A DNA stretch of 64,000 bases from Ancylostoma caninum (lineage: Eukaryota; Nematoda; Chromadorea; Rhabditida; Ancylostomatidae): NCBI GenBank assembly GCA_037903475.1, contig JBAJFG010000479.1:2776501-2840500 (forward strand), read 5' to 3'. A program made the translations under genes and the position numbers. The notes under the pieces were generated by a model. It saw only the letters and a list, made by a program, of their open reading frames with translations. It was not told the DNA's origin and did no database searches. Numbering within the stretch: the first letter of the stretch is position 1; every line of letters starts with the position of its first letter. This document shows, in pieces, positions 58,810 to 64,000 of the stretch.

Positions 58810-61490
58810 ACCTTGTGTCAGAAGAACCACCGGTGCAACAGGTATGAAGCTCGAGGCAGCGGGCAAAATTCGCGGCGACACAGTCACTGGCTAATGCGAA
58901 ATACTAAATTTGTCATGTTTTAGTAGCGAATTTATATCGGATACATCCATTAATATGAGCTAGAAGGTCGATACTGTCGCTCTGAAATATGTCATCGATA
59001 TGAGTCAAGGTAGGTTAACCTACAGCGGTCCATATGGTGAACACATTACGTTATCATTTATTGCTAGAAACTCTACTTTTCCGATGGTCCTTTTCCAGGA
59101 CCACGATATTAAAAAAAGTAAACAACGAATAAGACTGGCTTAACTGACGCTCATACATCAATTGGTTGCAAGATATGCTCGATGTGCAATGTGTGAAAAT
59201 GAAGATTTCAGAGGACAGAAATAAATACGTATACTAAAGCCTTAGTGCAAAAAAATACGTGAAATAATTAATGATGGCATGACAACGCTGTGAAATTGTA
59301 AACACATCAAAAAGAACTGAAAACTACGTAAATATTTAGCTCGCGATTGGGTAGACAGCGAGAGATGGCAGAGCTCATAGTTAGCAAATTATTATCTAAG
59401 TTTTTGCCAGGAAAATTTAGCAAGATCACTTCCAAATTTGTATTCAACCATTCATTATTATGAGCGAATCTCCATGAATGTTACCAGCGACGTCCTATTT
59501 CTGGAATGCACAAGTTCTTCGATCAGAAATAGGACCTCCCAGCCAATGAAACCCTTCTGGAAAGACACGAAAAATTATGATGAAAATTAAACGAAATCAC
59601 TTTAATACACATTCTTGACTATGAAATCCACTAACCAGGACAATGGGTAAGCTGTACACTTCTCGGATCACTCATGGATTTTGGGCAGCGGTAAAAAGCA
59701 CTCACAACGTATTTCCATGAAGAAAATTAATTTCAAATATGAAAGAATTTTAAATATAAAGAAGATTTATAAATCTTCGAATTGGAAACGAGACCGGATG
59801 TTACAAGAAGCTAAAACATGTTGGGGGTTCATTAGTATGAGCGAATCTCCATGAATGTTACCAGTAACGTCCTATTTCTGGAATGCACAATTTCTCCGAT
59901 CAGAAATAGGACTACCCAGCCAATAAAACCTTTCTGGGGGTTTTCGTTAACTTCCAAAAATAATTACTTCAAAATAACGTTGAAAAATTCTGGATATCGG
60001 TAGGAAAAGTTGCTTTGATGGGCTTTCGGAGGTTACGGTACGAGCCTATTCCAAATAAACTCAACATACTGCTTCATTTAAATGAAATTTGAAATGGAAA
60101 GTATTTTATAGTGCTTTACAAAGAAAGCCATGATGAAACGCTAACGGCACAGGCCAGTTGCGCTACTTCTCTACCGCCCTATCGCAATCCTGCCCTATTT
60201 ACCTTCAACAGAAGTGGCCCAGTGCACTTTTTGTATTAAAGGGTGAACGGTTCACGTAGTGCAATTGTACTGTGTTGGACAATGTCACTGCATCGATTGG
60301 AATCTCGATCAGGCAAATCCACAACCCAACCGATGCTCATTTCACTATTAATGATCTATTGACGCAAGAATTGTGAGCAATTAGGCCGGGAGAACGAAGA
60401 ATAGGCGACTCTATCTGTAGTTTGAGAGTTATTATGGAACGAATCAGCCATAAAGTTATTGAATAAGTAGAGAATATTCACCTGAAATAGCATTGAAATA
60501 TCAAAAAATTTAAAAAGAGCGGAATACATATCTCACTTCACTTAATCTAAATAGTATTACGAGGTCTTTGAATGTGCTAATCGTACATATTATCATGTAT
60601 TACGTATTATTACGTATTAATACGTAGGTCATATCTTTTTTTTACCAAGTTTGATTCTAATGGTTTTCAACGAATTACTCAATTCCGGCAATATTATTCT
60701 CGTGGAGTTTTGTAGTTTTCCGAGAAGCTTTTTCTTTCTGGCAAAAATTCCTAGTTTCTCTGTCACTGTTTAGAGACATTTCCCGGGGGAAATTACTCAA
60801 TTGCGTGAAAATGGACTATTTTTACACAAGCTCGACTTTGCCAGTTAGTTCAAGTATGGTATGGCTTTATCCACTAGAAAGATAGCCAGACAGACAATAG
60901 AGAAAAAAAGCTAGGCGGAAAAGAGTGTGGAATCCGGAGAAGCAGAAGAGAAAGGGAGACAGCATACGTACTCAACTATCATCGCGTTTGAAACAGACTA
61001 TAACAGCTCTATTCGGAGCAGATAGGGCGATGGCTGCAGCGAAGATGCATTGCTTAGTTTTTCTTATATTTTTTCATCCATTTCAGCACGCAAGCATCGA
61101 TTTCATCATGGAAGCTCTCGCGCAGAAACGGTGTAAACTCCAAGGAAACGTTTGAAAAGTCACAAAAAAGAGAAGAAATAAACGACGATAAAAACCCACC
61201 TCTCCACTAGACCTCGAAAGACTGGGAATGTCACTTTCATTATGTAGAAGGTGGTGAATTTGCAGCGAAACCAGTCAATCCTTCAGTGTCTCATTGGCCG
61301 ACCGCAGTCAAATCGAGCCAAAAGACCTTGGAATGTGCTGCAGGTGGTGCTAGCTGTCACAGCGCACAACGCTAGTCACACCAATTAAGGTGAAATCTCC
61401 CGTCAAACCGAAACAACGCCCGTTAATTAGCAGTAATAGAGATGATTCAGAGGGACGTGTCGTTGCATAGGAATTTCTCAAACGGACAGC
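58810..61490. other. Intergenic, one dispersed direct repeat
   Basis: A segment of about 103 bp ('TATGAGCGAATCTCCATGAA' to 'AAACC.TTCTGG') occurs at about 59458-59560 and again at 59836-59936. Each copy contains the inverted pair GTCCTATTTCTG / CAGAAATAGGAC. No exon chain is supported. Confidence 0.45.
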
Positions 61491-62189
61491 TAAGAACGAC
61501 GAGCACTAAAAAGCAAATTGTCGCCGAGTTCAAGAGGTGGTCGTCGTCGCGGTGTTGTCCGGCAGGAAGCACTCGAGGAATGTGCGTGTGTTTCACGCAT
61601 GGGCCACTCGACACCCGCACTGTGCGCTGCTCGTCGTCGTCGTTTTAAACACACACGCACAATGCGACTGCAAATCGTCCCCGCCATTTCAATAGCATGC
61701 GGGCTAGTTGCTGTGGATTTATGGCGCGGAGAGTCATAGCGATCCTAGCATAATTGGAGTGACTGCTGGATGAAAGATCTCAAAATAAACCACTCCCTCC
61801 CTCTTTTTTACATGCTGGTCAATCTATGGAACCTCACACATACCATGGAACAAATACATATATTTACAAATACTTGCGGGAGTCCAATCATCACCACATC
61901 TAAACCACTTTACTGTACTTGCTTTCTGTCTGAAATTCAGACTAGTTGCTTGATATTAAAACTGGCTTGCGAACCGGATGAAATGTAAGCTTGAAACTCA
62001 AAATATTAGATATGAAAGTTATCTTGGTTTACGCCACGATAATTTCAACACACGAACTCCTTTCAGGGCTAACTGAAGAACAATTCGTGCGCAGGTCTTC
62101 TTAATTCACTGATTTTTTTTTCAATATATCTCCAAGGGTTTATTGTGCTCACGCCTTTAACAATATTCGGCATGCTAGATAGCCCCTAT

Positions 62190-62830
62190 GGACATCTTTC
62201 CACCACACCTGAACAAAACTCACGAAAAATCAATAGAATCAATGAATCGATAACAGGTGTCCAAAGTGGCTGTCAGGTTCGTAACCAGCAAGACGAATAA
62301 CCTCTGCGAGCGTGCTCCCGCCACGTCCGCAGCAGAACTCGCGAAAAATCAATTAAAATAACTATTATAAAACCAATAAATCAATAACCACATGGTGCGA
62401 AGTGGCTGTCAGGTTCGTGATCAGTGTGGTGAAAAACCCCTGAGGGTATGGCACCGCCATGCCTGCAGCAGAACTCGCGAAAAATCAGTGAAATCAATAG
62501 ATCAGTAGCCACATCGTGCAAAATGGTTCCCAGATTCGTGATCAGCATGGTGGATTGCCCCAATATATGCCCATTTCGATCTGGATTGGAGTTAAACTCA
62601 AGAAAAGCGACGAAATCGATCGACAAATCGATATCCGGATCGATGCTTTCGAATGGGTAACGCCCTAGGCCCTCCGCCCTATTCGGATGATGTCCCATGT
62701 TTCCAAGCCCCTTCCTTCACCACCTTGCTTATAGTTCATTCCCATCGTTTGAATTTAGCGCCCACCCGCGTCGTTCAGATTTTTGAAAAAAAGTGTCATA
62801 AGGGTCCCTATGTTTTATATGTACAATATA
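62190..62830. repeat. Diverged minisatellite related to the one at 58 kb
   Basis: Units carry 'CGCGAAAAATCARTRAAAT', 'CGATAA' blocks, 'GTGCRAARTGGCTGTCAGGTTCGT' like text (at about 62262, 62398 and a variant at 62514) and 'CAGCAGAACTCGCGAAAAATC'. The same order of blocks is seen in the unit at 57.9-58.6 kb, and both loci end in a TTTATAT.TACA.ATAGAT type sequence. Confidence 0.6.
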
Positions 62831-63784
62831 GATAGTCAGATAAATATGATCATTAACGATCGTAAGCTCAACTTTTGTAGAGTTACAAAAAGTTCCTTCT
62901 CTTTTATTCCTTGACTCCTGACCACATGCACATACAGGTGAGGAGTTAATAAGTGGTTACTAAAGGTAGTGTCCCACCGTAGAACTGTTTTCAAGATTCT
63001 CATATGAAAAAAATCTTCAGGAGACGCCGATCACAAGCGTACTCATCGCTCCTCATAGGATTGTAGATAACTTTATTTTCGAAACCCTCCTTCTGTGGAG
63101 ATTTCGGGATGCCCACTGAGACATCTGTCAGAAGGAAGCGTTACGTGCCAAGGATCAATTTCACCACCTGCACATCTTCGTGGTAGATCACCTGGCGAAC
63201 GTCTCGAATTCTCCACAAAACAACCGCTCAGGTATGAGTTTTTCTCCACAATTGTAGCCTATCATGTATATTTTTGAGATCGACGCCGTCAAAGGATTTT
63301 TCTAGTATAAAAATCTTGAAAAAGACTCTGGCGACACTGCCTTTAGGTGGTTTCCTACCTACTGCCGTTTATACTTTCCGGTTAGTAATTCACACTTTTT
63401 TTAGGAGACAATCCAAACTTTTGGTGTTGTAAACTGAGCCTATTGCCCACAATTCGCTACAGTTCTTCTTCGAATAACAGGAAAGTTTGAATAGATCCAT
63501 CCTTAAACTGGTTATTTCCCGTCGTATGCCAGCCGAGATTTTCAACGTGAAGAAATCTTAAATATTCAAGTGTTTACGTGCATTATTTCATTTTACTTAT
63601 GCCAAAAAAGATGCAGAGACTCCTGAAGGAGTGGTCAACCAGTCGAAATCGACCAAAATCCCATGAAATCAACTCGAAATTCAGAGAGAGAAACCGCCCA
63701 AATTTTTGACTCGAGGTGTCAAGGACGAAAATCACTGTTAGCGTATAACAGATGTATGAAGTACAGAAAAAAATATTGACTTAC

Positions 63785-63885
63785 GCTCAATGCTCCGAAA
63801 TACGACAACATCTTGAGCAGAAATATTCCCGCAGCTGCAGCCTTTAACAGGCTACTTGTACTCGTACTCTTCTCTACTACTCCTC
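63785..63885 (-). CDS. Internal exon of an unknown gene continuing beyond the window
   Basis: On the minus strand an acceptor (TTTTTTCCCAAG) precedes 101 bp that end at a strong donor (GTAAGT). After two leftover bases it encodes 33 codons: 'GVVEKSTSTSSLLKAAAAGI' then 'FLLKMLSYFGALS'. The second half is hydrophobic and could be a membrane segment. Its 5' partner would lie beyond 64000. No 3' partner was found between 63000 and 63780. The family is not recognised. Confidence 0.4.
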
Positions 63886-64000
63886 CTTGGGAAAAAAGCG
63901 GAATCGTAATATAACATCAAGTATCCTTTTTACTTACTAATCCTGGAATTTGCACTCTACATTTTAAGAGCCATTTAGTATTCCATGCAAGTATTTTCGA

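Noticed and set aside
61662..61739. 25-codon ORF resembling the start of NDUFA1 (MRLQIVPAISIACGL)
   Set aside because: Only a loose match over a dozen hydrophobic residues, and no spliced continuation.

Overview
The window is eukaryotic and almost certainly from a parasitic clade V (strongylid, hookworm-like) nematode. The genes are split into small exons with GT..TTTCAG-type introns. Codon phases match across splice sites in the genes I could reconstruct. Most of the sequence is AT-rich intergenic and intronic DNA crowded with small inverted-repeat elements. The non-LTR, mariner, Tc3-like and Penelope-like relics are of types common in such worms. The species assignment is inference; nothing in the window names it.

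Two genes can be rebuilt end to end, both on the minus strand. One is a sedoheptulokinase-like FGGY carbohydrate kinase (23240-27608). The other is a core-1 beta-1,3-galactosyltransferase (C1GALT1-like; 31849-36473), a type II Golgi enzyme of mucin-type O-glycosylation. A second, diverged C1GALT1-like gene lies 14 kb away on the same strand (16035-17745). It keeps nearly the same exon lengths and phases but has lost the conserved C-terminal CCSD block, and I cannot find its membrane-anchor exon. The kinase gene sits between the two glycosyltransferases.

Layout. 0-3.8 kb: a 304-bp tandem repeat and a terminal exon for a Gly/Cys-rich peptide. 3.8-5.4 kb: an F-box/LRR-type gene with a frameshift and a MITE insertion. 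7.0-8.4 kb: the 3' half of a Penelope-like element (reverse transcriptase plus GIY-YIG endonuclease). 11.8-14.8 kb: a pair of small paralogous acidic-tailed genes of unknown function, separated by palindromic tandem repeats. 16-17.7 kb: the diverged glycosyltransferase. 18.3-20.9 kb: a cluster of mariner, RTE-like and Tc3-like relics. 23-27.6 kb: the kinase. 31.8-36.5 kb: C1GALT1. 36.9-37.4 kb: a frameshifted nematode-type gene end. 37.7-38.0 kb: a tRNA-derived SINE with a perfect 12-bp target-site duplication. 40-64 kb: gene-poor, with several foldback elements, minisatellites and isolated exon-like stretches, including one at the right edge that probably belongs to a gene continuing outside.

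No operon, CRISPR array, rRNA or functional tRNA gene was found. Most of the unusual content is repeat biology: foldback elements with arms up to about 300 bp, MITE families touching exon borders, and nested transposons.
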